NCBI GenBank assembly: GCA_036393295.1
Contig: DASWHF010000108.1
Coordinates: 1-28,922 of the forward strand
Direction: 5' to 3'
Length of the DNA stretch: 28,922 nucleotides
Source of the DNA: DASWHF01 sp036393295
GTDB lineage: Bacteria > Pseudomonadota > Gammaproteobacteria > Acidiferrobacterales > UBA6901
The position numbers and the translations under genes were made by a program. This document shows, one piece after another, positions 1 through 6,698 of this stretch; the stretch's first letter is position 1, and every line of letters begins with the position of its first letter. The notes beneath the pieces were generated by a model. It ran no database searches, had not been told where the DNA came from, and worked only from the letters and a program-made list of their open reading frames with translations.

Positions 1-792
1 TGCCCGCCGGCGCTCGGCTTCCTGTCGGTGAACGCGCTGCGCGCCGCCGACCAGGTGCTGATACCGATCGAGATGAGCCTGTTCGCTCTCGACGGCATCG
101 ACCGGCTGTGCGAGACCGTCGCGCTGCTGCGCGAGAAGTACCAGGTCGACCTGCCGATCCGCGTGGTGCCGACGCTGGTCGACAACCGCACGCGCCTCAC
201 ACGCCAGTTCCTGCGCCAGATCTGGGAACGCTTCGCCGACGAGGTCTCGCCGGTGATGGTGCACTATACCGTGCGCCTCAAGGAGGCAGTGGTCGCGGGC
301 AAGCCGATCATCAGCTTCGACCCGTCGTCGCCGGCCGCGACCCAATACATGCGCCTCGCCGATGAGGTCATCGACGGCCTGGGCGAGCGCCGCCGCGCCG
401 TCGATGCGCCCGGCGACCCGCCCCCAGTCAGCCGGCCGGCCGGCGTGTTCATCGACGCCAGCTTCCGTCCCGAGGCGCCGGCCGGTACCGGCCCGGCCGG
501 CGAGGACCGCCGGCAGCGCGTGATCCTGCGGTTGCCGGGCTTCGCCGGCCAGCACGTCCAGGTGGCCGGCGACTTCAACGACTGGATTCCCGACCGGGGC
601 GTGGAGACACGCGTGCACGACGGCATGCTCGAGAAGATCCTGATTGTCGCGCCCGGCCTGTACCAGTACCGGCTGGTCGTCGACGGCAAGTGGATCGACG
701 ACCCGGTCAACCCGGCGCGCATCCCCAACCACGTCGGCGGACACAACTCGCTGCTGCGCGTGCACGCGCGACGCGAGCCGGCGACCGCCTAG
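1..792 (+). CDS. ParA-family ATPase fused to a C-terminal CBM48/AMPK-like glycogen-binding domain (5' end missing)
   Basis: The reading frame is open from the first base, so the N-terminus, including the P-loop, lies outside the window. The first visible residues (CPPALGFLSVNALRAAD) are the segment following the Walker B aspartate of ParA/Soj-type ATPases. The ParA core runs to about residue 125 (VGKPII-like segment, then SPAATQYMRLADEVI). After a Pro/Gly/Arg-rich linker (about 130-170), residues 172-262 form an early-set (E-set) domain of the CBM48/AMPK-beta type: QVAGDFNDW, then GLYQYRLVVDGKWIDDP and NPARIPN. This fold usually binds glycogen or other alpha-glucans. ParA proteins position plasmids, chromosomes or large complexes by ATP-driven gradients, so a cargo role linked to a polysaccharide is an inference. 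The next gene starts directly after the TAG stop, implying an operon. The GTG at 28 is not the true start. Confidence 0.8.
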   Translation, partial: CPPALGFLSVNALRAADQVLIPIEMSLFALDGIDRLCETVALLREKYQVDLPIRVVPTLVDNRTRLTRQFLRQIWERFADEVSPVMVHYTVRLKEAVVAGKPIISFDPSSPAATQYMRLADEVIDGLGERRRAVDAPGDPPPVSRPAGVFIDASFRPEAPAGTGPAGEDRRQRVILRLPGFAGQHVQVAGDFNDWIPDRGVETRVHDGMLEKILIVAPGLYQYRLVVDGKWIDDPVNPARIPNHVGGHNSLLRVHARREPATA

Positions 793-1524
793 ATGGGCGC
801 CGGCGAGCCACGCGGGGCGGGTGGCGCGCGCGAGCGGCTGGCGCGCATCAGCCATCATTTCCTCAGCGAGCCGGAACGGACGGCGGTACCGGCGCCGTCG
901 CTGCTGCCGGTGCTGCTCGACGACGCGGCCCAGGACGCGCTGGTCTACGGCCTGGCCCAGACCTGTCATGCGCGCGGCACCGTAACGCGCGTGTTGCACG
1001 TCGAGCCGCGGTTGCGCGCGGCCGATCCGCGCAGCTCGCCGCTCTATGAACTTGCCGCGCCCGCCGCCCTCGCCCGCCGGGTCGAGGAGGAGCTGAGCGG
1101 CACGAAGCTGCCGCCCGATCTGTGCCTGATCCCGCTCACCGACGACGCCGTGCCGGCGCTGGCGGACTATACCCACGTCATGCTGTACGTGCCGGCAACG
1201 CCGGAGGCGACGCTGCAAGCCTATCTGCGCATCAAGCGCCTGCTCGGCGCCAACCCGGACGTCGCACCCGGTGTGGTGATGCTGACCGGCGACAACCGGG
1301 ACGACTCCCATGCACTCTTCGACAAGCTGGCCGCGGCCGGCCGCCGGTTCCTGGGCTGCGATCCGCCGCTGCTCGGCCGGCTGGCGGGCGCTGCGCGCTG
1401 CCGCGCGCCGCACGGCATGCTGGAGCTCGCCGACACGCTGATCCGGCGCGGGTTCGCGCCCGCCCCGCGCGCACCACAGACCCCGACGGCCGGCGACGCG
1501 CCGCGCGCGGCGGCCGCGCGTTGA
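793..1524 (+). CDS. MinD/FlhG-like protein without a visible P-loop (unknown function)
   Basis: A 243-residue protein whose ATG follows the preceding TAG with no gap. No strong Shine-Dalgarno is visible, so translational coupling is likely. The N-terminus has an arginine-rich, probably helical segment (ERLARISHHFLSEPERT). The central part (about 125-200: VMLYVPATPEATLQAYLRIK, then VMLTGDN, DKLAAAGRRFLGCDPPLLGRL) resembles the second half of MinD/FlhG ATPases. There a switch region is followed by a helix and the 'RFLGV..EYLG' segment. No Walker A motif is present, so it would be a non-ATPase relative if the resemblance is real. The C-terminus is Ala/Pro/Arg-rich and probably disordered. It could partner the ParA-type ATPase encoded upstream. 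The family assignment is my inference. Confidence 0.75.
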   Translation: MGAGEPRGAGGARERLARISHHFLSEPERTAVPAPSLLPVLLDDAAQDALVYGLAQTCHARGTVTRVLHVEPRLRAADPRSSPLYELAAPAALARRVEEELSGTKLPPDLCLIPLTDDAVPALADYTHVMLYVPATPEATLQAYLRIKRLLGANPDVAPGVVMLTGDNRDDSHALFDKLAAAGRRFLGCDPPLLGRLAGAARCRAPHGMLELADTLIRRGFAPAPRAPQTPTAGDAPRAAAAR

Positions 1525-1526
1525 GC

Positions 1527-2090
1527 ATGCCGCTGCGCATCCAGGCGGCCGGTGCGATCTCGGCGCAGGCGCTGCGCGACGCGCTGGTGGAGAATCTTGA
1601 GGACATCGTCGAGGACTACCGGCTGCTGGAGGCCGCGCTGCCCTACCCCGGGGCGCCGCTGCTGCTCGACGCCGGCGAACGTCCATTGCTGCTGAGCTAC
1701 GACGCCGAGGACGGCGCCCGCGCCCTGTTTCAGGGGCTGGCGGCGGTCCAGTCCCTGCGTGCCGACGCCGATTGGCTGGCGCGCCTGCACCCTGCGATCC
1801 CCGCGACGCACTGGAACGAGCCGCCGTCGCTGGCGGTGATCGCGCCGGCGTTGCCCGCGGGTGCCGAGCTGATCAATCTCGGCATGGGCCTTACGCTGTT
1901 CACCTTCCGCGCGCTGCGCGTCAATGGCGAAATCGGCATCCTGCTGGAGGCGGTGGGCGACACGCGGCTGAAACCGCCCGCCCGCGAGCCGGCGGTGGCG
2001 CCGCGTACCGGCGCCGCCACCGCCGGCGCCGCGAAACTGGGCTTGAGCGCGGAAGAATCGGCGTTTTTCGCCGACCTGCTGGAGAATTAG
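1527..2090 (+). CDS. hypothetical protein, third gene of the ParA-CBM48 operon
   Basis: The ATG at 1527 lies two bases after the preceding TGA, giving 187 residues (MPLRIQAAGA... to ...SAFFADLLEN). A TTG at 1521 would overlap the upstream stop and is an alternative. The protein has no signal peptide or clear membrane span. It shows an acidic helical N-terminal part (ALVENLEDIVEDYRLLEA) and a beta-rich middle ending near VNGEIGILLEAVGDTRL. An Ala/Pro linker follows, then a short acidic C-terminal helix (LGLSAEESAFFADLLEN) that could be a docking peptide. I do not recognise the family. The close spacing argues that it works with the ParA-like and MinD-like products upstream. Confidence 0.7.
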   Translation: MPLRIQAAGAISAQALRDALVENLEDIVEDYRLLEAALPYPGAPLLLDAGERPLLLSYDAEDGARALFQGLAAVQSLRADADWLARLHPAIPATHWNEPPSLAVIAPALPAGAELINLGMGLTLFTFRALRVNGEIGILLEAVGDTRLKPPAREPAVAPRTGAATAGAAKLGLSAEESAFFADLLEN

Positions 2091-2122
2091 TCTCCGCCGT
2101 GCCGGCCGGCGCCGACGCGCCA

Positions 2123-2443
2123 TCAAGCGGCGTCGTGCCGACCGTAGAGCGTTTCGCGCATGCGCCGTACGGTTCTGGGATTGAAGTCGCAAAACATGAT
2201 GCCCGCGCCGCGCGGCGTGACATGCACGACCTGGCTCGGAATACGGTGAAATTGACCGTCTTCGGCGTCATCGAGCTCGAAACTCAGGTCGACCATCGTG
2301 TCCAGGGCCGGCACGTCCGCGAAACTCACGAACATTCCGCCGAGGCTGATGTTGTGGACGACGCCGGTGCGCGTGCTGCCGTCGGGCAGACGCAGATTGA
2401 CGCGGCGATCCAAGGGCTTACGGGTAATCCAGCGGTTTTCCAT
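2123..2443 (-). CDS. single-domain PilZ protein (PilZ-1)
   Basis: A 106-residue stand-alone PilZ domain, the usual bacterial receptor fold for cyclic-di-GMP. The start is set by a good Shine-Dalgarno (GGAGG on the minus strand, 2449-2453) in front of the ATG at 2443; longer versions have no such signal. The N-terminal ligand loop reads TRKPLDRR, an approximate R/KxxxR. The second signature is HNISLGG, a proper [D/N]xSxxG. The C-terminal helix (FNPRTVRRMRETLYG) is typical of the fold. It converges on the unknown gene ending at 2090 and is divergent from the BON gene. A plausible sigma-70 promoter lies upstream. It belongs to a group of six PilZ genes in the window. What it controls cannot be told from sequence. 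Confidence 0.88.
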   Translation of the reverse strand: MENRWITRKPLDRRVNLRLPDGSTRTGVVHNISLGGMFVSFADVPALDTMVDLSFELDDAEDGQFHRIPSQVVHVTPRGAGIMFCDFNPRTVRRMRETLYGRHDAA

Positions 2444-2768
2444 AATCGCCTCCTTCGGTGGCGACCGCCGTAACCAGACTCCAAATGCCAGCATACTCCC
2501 GTTCCTGAAAATGGCAAAAATACGGGAAATCGCGGCGGCGCCGGCGGAACCGGGACTCAATTAGGCAGCGACCCCAAGTCGCGGTTCCCGACCCGCCGGC
2601 CGGCGCTTGATCGCAGCCGACGGATACCCGTAACATGACCGGGAACACCGCCGCTTCCCTTGAGCCATGGAGTGGGCTCGACCGTTCGGCACGGCGCCCG
2701 CCGCCGGCGCGCTACCCGCCGCTGCCGACGCGCCGCACCTCACCCCGCCAGCCGCAGGAGGACCGTCC
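2444..2768. other. divergent intergenic region between PilZ-1 and the BON gene
   Basis: 325 bases without a gene. They hold the PilZ-1 Shine-Dalgarno and a promoter candidate on the minus strand. They also hold an imperfect dyad (TCCCGT at 2497-2502 with ACGGGA at 2522-2527) overlapping that promoter. The BON-gene ribosome site (AGGAGG, 2756-2761) is at the right end. Open frames that cross it carry no recognisable domain. Confidence 0.5.
2490..2517 (-). promoter_or_regulatory. sigma-70 promoter candidate for PilZ-1
   Basis: Read on the minus strand, TTGCCA (2512-2517) and TATGCT (2490-2495) are separated by 16 bases. They lie about 47 bases before the PilZ-1 ATG. The region is locally A/T-rich in a very GC-rich background. 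Judged by eye only. Confidence 0.4.
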
Positions 2769-3494
2769 ATGCCGGCCAAAGACACGATACTGCGCGAGAT
2801 CCGCGCCGCCCTCGAGCACGAACCGCGCATCAACGTCCATCGTCACCCGATACACCTCGATTACCGCAACGGCTCGCTCGCCCTGGAAGGCGAGGTCGAC
2901 AGCATCGCCGCCAAGAAGCTCGCGCTGCTGCGCGCCAAGGCGCTGAACGGCATGCACAACGTCGTCGATCGCCTGCGGGTGCTGCCGGGCGAGGCGCGCG
3001 GCGACGGCGCGGTGCGCGCCAGCCTGGGAGATTTTCTGCTGCACGAGCCGACGCTGCTGCGCTGCCGGCTGATGCCGCGCCACAAGGGACGGGTCGAGAT
3101 GCTGCGCGACGCCGGCGACCCGGCCGCGGGCTGGATCGAGTTCGACGTGACGGACGGCGTGGTCCAGCTCACCGGTCAGGTCGAGAGCCTGTCGCACAAA
3201 CGGCTCGCCGGCGTGCTGGCCTGGTGGACGCCGGGGCGGCGCGACGTCGTCAACGAGCTCGAGATCGTGCCGATGGAGTACGACAACGACCCCGAGATCG
3301 CCGACGCCCTGCGCCTGGTGCTGGAGATCGATCCGATGGTGGACGCCGACCAGGTCAGCATCTCGGTGCGCGATGCGGTCGTCACCCTGCAAGGGCTGCT
3401 GGTCAGCGACGACCAGAAAAAGCGCGCCGAGCTCGACGCCTGGTATGTCGACGGCGTCACCGACGTCGTCAATCACATCATCGTCGGGCACTGA
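2769..3494 (+). CDS. BON-domain protein with three BON-like repeats, apparently cytoplasmic
   Basis: The start is the ATG at 2769, seven bases after a perfect AGGAGG, giving 241 residues. Three BON-like units can be followed. One spans about 5-70 (DTILREIRAAL, NGSLALEGEVDS, ALNGMHNVVDRLRV). A second, with a longer insert, spans about 80-168 (DGVVQLTGQVESL, GRRDVVNELEIVP). The third spans about 172-240 (DPEIADALRLVLEID, DAVVTLQGLLVSDDQKK, DGVTDVVNHIIV). BON domains (OsmY type) are usually in the periplasm or outer membrane and are thought to bind lipid or surfaces. No signal peptide or transmembrane helix is visible here, so the protein should stay in the cytoplasm unless the start is wrong. 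It is followed, after 247 bases, by the cNMP/GGDEF gene on the same strand. Confidence 0.85.
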   Translation: MPAKDTILREIRAALEHEPRINVHRHPIHLDYRNGSLALEGEVDSIAAKKLALLRAKALNGMHNVVDRLRVLPGEARGDGAVRASLGDFLLHEPTLLRCRLMPRHKGRVEMLRDAGDPAAGWIEFDVTDGVVQLTGQVESLSHKRLAGVLAWWTPGRRDVVNELEIVPMEYDNDPEIADALRLVLEIDPMVDADQVSISVRDAVVTLQGLLVSDDQKKRAELDAWYVDGVTDVVNHIIVGH

Positions 3495-3741
3495 CGCCGC
3501 GCCGCGGTCGCAGACCGGGGATGGACGACTGGACCGCGGGCGGCAGTTTCAGGAACGGCGCGGCACCTCGCATCGTCGGCGCCCGGCCGGCGGATCGACA
3601 ACCCCCTGCAATAACAAAGAATTCTCCCCCCGCCCTACGTCCGCGCCGGCTGGCACGGCTTATGCAACCCGATCCGGAGAAGCAAGGGAGAGGACCCCGG
3701 CCGGAGCACGGCCAATACCAACAAGATCGGGGTTTACGGGT

Positions 3742-4755
3742 ATGCACAAAGACATCCATGCCTACGTCCACGAGCCGCTCGATGCTCAGGAGCTGGCTCG
3801 ACTGCAGCTGTTCAAAGGCGTCGATCCGGGGCCGATACGCCCGGTGCTGGACGGCTGTCCGGTGCTGCACCTCGCGGCCGGTGAAACCCTGTTGCGACCC
3901 GACGAACCGATGCCGGTGGTGTACTTCGTGCTGTCCGGGCGGCTGCGGCTGCACCGCGACAGCGTCGCCGAGGCGGCGATCGGCAGTGTCGAGCCGGGCG
4001 GCTGCCTGGGCGAATACGCGCTCGTGGACCGGCGCACCGCCGACGTCTTCGCGGTCGCCGACCAGGACTCCCGGCTGCTGGTCGTCGACGAGGACCGGCT
4101 GCTCGACTGCATCAACGCCTCGCACGGGGTGGCGCGCAACTTCCTGTTCGCGCTGCTGCAGCATCTGCGGCGGCCGCAGCCCGGCAAACAGAACGCCCAT
4201 CCGAAGTATCAGCGCTACAGCAATGTCGACGATCTGACCGGCGTGCACAACCGGCGCTGGCTGGACGATATGCTGGCGCGCCAGATCATGCGCAGCGCCA
4301 CGAATAAGGAAGCATTGTCGGTGCTGATCGTCGATATCGTCGGCTTCCGCGAGTTCAACGACACCTACGGCCAGGTGGCCGGCGATCAGGCCTTGTATAC
4401 CGTCGCGCAACTGCTCATGAAGAACGCGCGCCCCACCGACCTGCTGGCGCGCTACGAGGGCGACCAGTTCGCGGTGGTGCTGCCGGGAACCGATCTCGAG
4501 GGCGCCGCGGTCCTGGCCGAGCGCATCCGTCAGGCGGTCGCCGCGACCCGGGTGGAGATCCCGAACGAATGCATCCTGCCGCCGGTCGAGGTCGCGATCG
4601 GCGCGTCACGCATGACCGCCTTCGTCGGCGCCGGCAAGCTGATCGCGGACGCACAAGCCGATATGACACGGCGCAAGCCGGCCAGGCCGGCGGCCCGGCC
4701 GTCCGAGGACGCCGCGCCCGACCACGGCACCGACCGGCTGCAGGCATCGACCTGA
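3742..4755 (+). CDS. cyclic-nucleotide-binding domain fused to a degenerate GGDEF domain
   Basis: 337 residues from the ATG at 3742; the Shine-Dalgarno is poor. Residues 20-140 are a cyclic-nucleotide-binding (CRP/PKA-type) domain. Its phosphate-binding cassette reads CLGEYALVDRRTAD, keeping the Gly-Glu and the Arg-Thr-Ala that contact the nucleotide phosphate. Residues about 160-310 form a GGDEF domain, with DDLTGVHNRRWL at the start and DIVGFREFNDTYG carrying the first metal Asp (198). The signature loop is EGDQF (239-243) instead of GGDEF/GGEEF. The usual Glu at position 4 is Gln and the first Gly is Glu, so cyclase activity is doubtful. The C-terminus is Pro/Ala/Arg-rich. The protein may sense cAMP, cGMP or c-di-GMP, or act as a GTP- or partner-binding scaffold; both are inference. 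It lies in the PilZ-rich part of the window. Confidence 0.85.
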   Translation: MHKDIHAYVHEPLDAQELARLQLFKGVDPGPIRPVLDGCPVLHLAAGETLLRPDEPMPVVYFVLSGRLRLHRDSVAEAAIGSVEPGGCLGEYALVDRRTADVFAVADQDSRLLVVDEDRLLDCINASHGVARNFLFALLQHLRRPQPGKQNAHPKYQRYSNVDDLTGVHNRRWLDDMLARQIMRSATNKEALSVLIVDIVGFREFNDTYGQVAGDQALYTVAQLLMKNARPTDLLARYEGDQFAVVLPGTDLEGAAVLAERIRQAVAATRVEIPNECILPPVEVAIGASRMTAFVGAGKLIADAQADMTRRKPARPAARPSEDAAPDHGTDRLQAST

Positions 4756-4768
4756 ATCCGCGCGCGCT

Positions 4769-4798
4769 TTGCAGGCGCCGCCGGCTTTCCGCTATAGT
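4769..4798 (+). promoter_or_regulatory. sigma-70 promoter candidate for the 4827 gene
   Basis: TTGCAG (4769-4774) and TATAGT (4793-4798) are spaced by 18 bases, 28 bases before the next ATG. This would give a very short leader. Visual match only. Confidence 0.45.
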
Positions 4799-4826
4799 GA
4801 CCGGCAACCCCAGCCGGAAGCGATCG

Positions 4827-5156
4827 ATGGCCGAGCTCAGGACCTATCACCCCCTGCACCCGGGCGAGCCGCTGCGCAAGCGCGCGCCCGAGGTCGACGA
4901 GCACGGCAACGCGCTCAGCGATTTCATGATGATCTTCCCCGGCCTGCGCAAGCAGCCGCCGCATCAGGTCCAGGACGCGATCGCCAAGATGCAGGCGGTG
5001 CTCGCGCGCTACACCCACGCGGTGGTCTTCGTCGAGCTCAATCTGCGCCTCAACCTGTTGTGGGTATCGGTGCGCCCGATCACCGGCATCCGATACGAAA
5101 TCGCCCAGGCGATCCGCGAGCTCATCCCGAGCGCACGGCTGGTCGCGCATATCTGA
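4827..5156 (+). CDS. conserved-looking hypothetical protein, 109 residues
   Basis: The ATG at 4827 is preceded by a weak GGAAG (4816-4820) and by a promoter candidate 30 bases upstream, which favours this start over longer versions of the frame. The product (MAELRTYHPLHPGEPLRKRA... ...ELIPSARLVAHI) is soluble and alpha/beta in character. It has an acidic early part, a central helix (QVQDAIAKMQAVLARY), two hydrophobic strands (AVVFVELNLRL, LLWVSVRP) and a C-terminal helix (YEIAQAIRELIPSARL). I do not recognise the family. It lies between the cNMP/GGDEF gene and the PilZ row and is convergent with PilZ-2. Confidence 0.65.
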   Translation: MAELRTYHPLHPGEPLRKRAPEVDEHGNALSDFMMIFPGLRKQPPHQVQDAIAKMQAVLARYTHAVVFVELNLRLNLLWVSVRPITGIRYEIAQAIRELIPSARLVAHI

Positions 5157-5217
5157 CACCGCCGACACCGTTGTCCTCGCCTCCCCGCGCACGCGGAACA
5201 CGCGCCCGCGGAGCGCC

Positions 5218-5532
5218 TCAACCGGTCGCAATCAGGTGCTCGAGCGCGGCCGCCGTCCATTTGCCGTAGTAGCGGAATTGCAGCGCCACACCGTCGGCGT
5301 CCGCGCGCCGCACGTCCGCCAGCAGTTGATGGCGCGCCTCGCGATAGAAATTCAGGGTGAGCACCGCGAACACGCGCGTGCCGGGGCCGATGTCGTGGTC
5401 AGGCAGCTCGACATACACCCCGCCAAGGCTGATGTCGCGCACCCGGCCGTGCCGCGAATACTGCGAGCCGTGATTGATCTCGATACTGGCGGCAATACGC
5501 CTGCGGACGCTGGCGCGCCGGTCGAAGTCCAT
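5218..5532 (-). CDS. single-domain PilZ protein (PilZ-2)
   Basis: A 104-residue PilZ domain starting MDFDRRASVRRR. Both c-di-GMP signatures are intact: RASVR (RxxxR) and RDISLGG (DxSxxG), so it is a good candidate binder. The ATG at 5532 has GGGAG about ten bases upstream on the minus strand. The fold ends with the usual C-terminal helix (YYGKWTAAALEHLI). It is the last of four PilZ genes in a row on the minus strand (7043 to 5218), with gaps of 183, 95 and 57 bases. They may be co-transcribed. Confidence 0.9.
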   Translation of the reverse strand: MDFDRRASVRRRIAASIEINHGSQYSRHGRVRDISLGGVYVELPDHDIGPGTRVFAVLTLNFYREARHQLLADVRRADADGVALQFRYYGKWTAAALEHLIATG

Positions 5533-5555
5533 TTCGCTTGGCTCCCTTGTCGTAT

Positions 5556-5578
5556 ACCGCAGAGCGCGCGCCTGCGGT
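5556..5578. repeat. 7-bp inverted repeat between PilZ-3 and PilZ-2
   Basis: ACCGCAG (5556-5562) and CTGCGGT (5572-5578) are perfect inverted arms around a 9-base GC-rich loop. No T run follows on either strand, so a Rho-independent terminator is not convincing. It may be an mRNA hairpin or an operator in front of PilZ-2. Confidence 0.4.
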
Positions 5579-5589
5579 GTCCCCGTCGA

Positions 5590-5940
5590 TTATTGGGTGT
5601 TGCCGGTCCGGTAGATCAGGTTGACGAGCGCGGAATACGCGCGGCTGTCGTAGTCGGTAAACGCCAGGCCGATGCCGTCCTCGCTGCGTCGCACGACACG
5701 CGCGGCGATCTGCACGACCTCGGTGGGCGGCGGTTCGCCCACGGCCGGCGCCCCGTTCTTGATCGTCACGATGGCCTCGACGGGCGCGCCGACATCGACC
5801 CCGTCCGGCGGCATGGCGACGAACGCGCCCTGGATGCTGATGTCGCGGGTCTTCCAGACCGGAGTGTAAACGCTCTGGACGCCGAGGCAGATATCCAGCG
5901 GCACCGGCAGGCGCTTGGCCATGCGTTGGTCCTCATCCAT
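5590..5940 (-). CDS. single-domain PilZ protein (PilZ-3)
   Basis: 116 residues from the ATG at 5940 (MDEDQRMAKRLPVPLDI). An in-frame ATG at 5958 would add six residues (MAGGFP) and cannot be excluded. A G-rich stretch on the minus strand just upstream is the only ribosome-site candidate. Both ligand motifs are present: RMAKR (RxxxR) and RDISIQG (DxSxxG). It shares with PilZ-5 and PilZ-6 the layout M..(D/E)(Q/K)R...R, then a W-K/R-T-R element just before the second motif. A proline-rich loop (GEPPPTEVVQ) interrupts the barrel. Second-to-last member of the four-gene PilZ row. Confidence 0.88.
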   Translation of the reverse strand: MDEDQRMAKRLPVPLDICLGVQSVYTPVWKTRDISIQGAFVAMPPDGVDVGAPVEAIVTIKNGAPAVGEPPPTEVVQIAARVVRRSEDGIGLAFTDYDSRAYSALVNLIYRTGNTQ

Positions 5941-6035
5941 GGGAAACCCCCCCGCCATTCCGACGATGCCGGGTTTTGTACTCCACACAGGGGGGATTTT
6001 CAAGCCATGCCGGGCAATACGCCGGCCGACCCGGA

Positions 6036-6515
6036 CTACTTGCCGTACAACAGGGCGAGCAGGTCGCGGAAGGTCTGGGGCTCGAGGTAGCTCAGGCGCA
6101 GGCCGGCGCCATTGAGCTGGATGCGCACGACCTTCGCCGGCAGGCGATGCTGGATCATGCGGCCGCGGAAACTGTAGCGCAGCAAAAGCTCCACCACCTT
6201 GCCCTCGTGCAGCTGGCTGACGTCCATCTCCACGTAGGCGCCGGTCATGCTCATGTCGCGGATCTTCCACACCAAGTGCTGCGAGCTGCCGTCGTCGATC
6301 ACCGCCTTGTAGAGCACCTCGGCCGGCAGCGCGACGCGCGTATTGAGGCTCTGGCCGGGCTCGAGATCGGTGGTTTCGGCACTGCCATGTATCTGCTGCT
6401 GTGCCAGGGACGCCAACCAGAAGTGGTCGGCGGCGGCCGGGGGCGAAGACTGCTGAAGCTTGGGCTTCCGGTCCATGTCGTAATCCGTGGCTGGGGCGGG
6501 CGGGCGCGTGCGCAT
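6036..6515 (-). CDS. PilZ protein with N-terminal extension and incomplete RxxxR (PilZ-4)
   Basis: 159 residues from the ATG at 6515. A second start at 6476 (MDRKPKLQQSS) would give 146 residues and looks equally likely; neither has a strong Shine-Dalgarno. A Pro/Gln/Ala-rich extension of about 45-60 residues precedes the PilZ barrel. The second signature is intact (RDMSMTG, DxSxxG). The N-terminal loop reads LNTRVALPAEV, with one Arg and no RxxxR, so c-di-GMP affinity may be low or the ligand geometry different. The C-terminal helix is PQTFRDLLALLYG. It lies between PilZ-5 and PilZ-3. Confidence 0.86.
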   Translation of the reverse strand: MRTRPPAPATDYDMDRKPKLQQSSPPAAADHFWLASLAQQQIHGSAETTDLEPGQSLNTRVALPAEVLYKAVIDDGSSQHLVWKIRDMSMTGAYVEMDVSQLHEGKVVELLLRYSFRGRMIQHRLPAKVVRIQLNGAGLRLSYLEPQTFRDLLALLYGK

Positions 6516-6559
6516 GAATCGAGCTCTAAAAAAGGTGCCGGCGAACCGTTCCGATGCCG

Positions 6560-6589
6560 GCCATACCTATAAGATAGTCGCGCGATCAA
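6560..6589 (-). promoter_or_regulatory. weak sigma-70 promoter candidate for PilZ-4
   Basis: On the minus strand TTGATC (6584-6589) and TATGGC (6560-6565) have an 18-base spacer. They sit in an A/T-richer patch 45 bases before the ATG at 6515. If real, PilZ-4 to PilZ-2 form a transcript separate from PilZ-5. Confidence 0.3.
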
Positions 6590-6698
6590 TAGCTTGGAAG
6601 CCGAACGTCGCCCGCTCGGCGCCCCGTTCAGGCGTTTCGTCGCAACCTCCCCGCGAGCCGCCCAGCGCGCTGCCGGTCATCCGGGCCCGACCGCCCGC

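Noticed and set aside
2660..4237. 525-residue Arg-rich frame on the plus strand
   Set aside because: Out-of-frame shadow of the BON and cNMP/GGDEF genes, crossing their intergenic region; extreme Arg/Ala composition.
5941..6270. 110-residue upstream extension of PilZ-3
   Set aside because: It overlaps the PilZ-4 gene in another frame, is Arg/Pro-rich and has no homology-like features.
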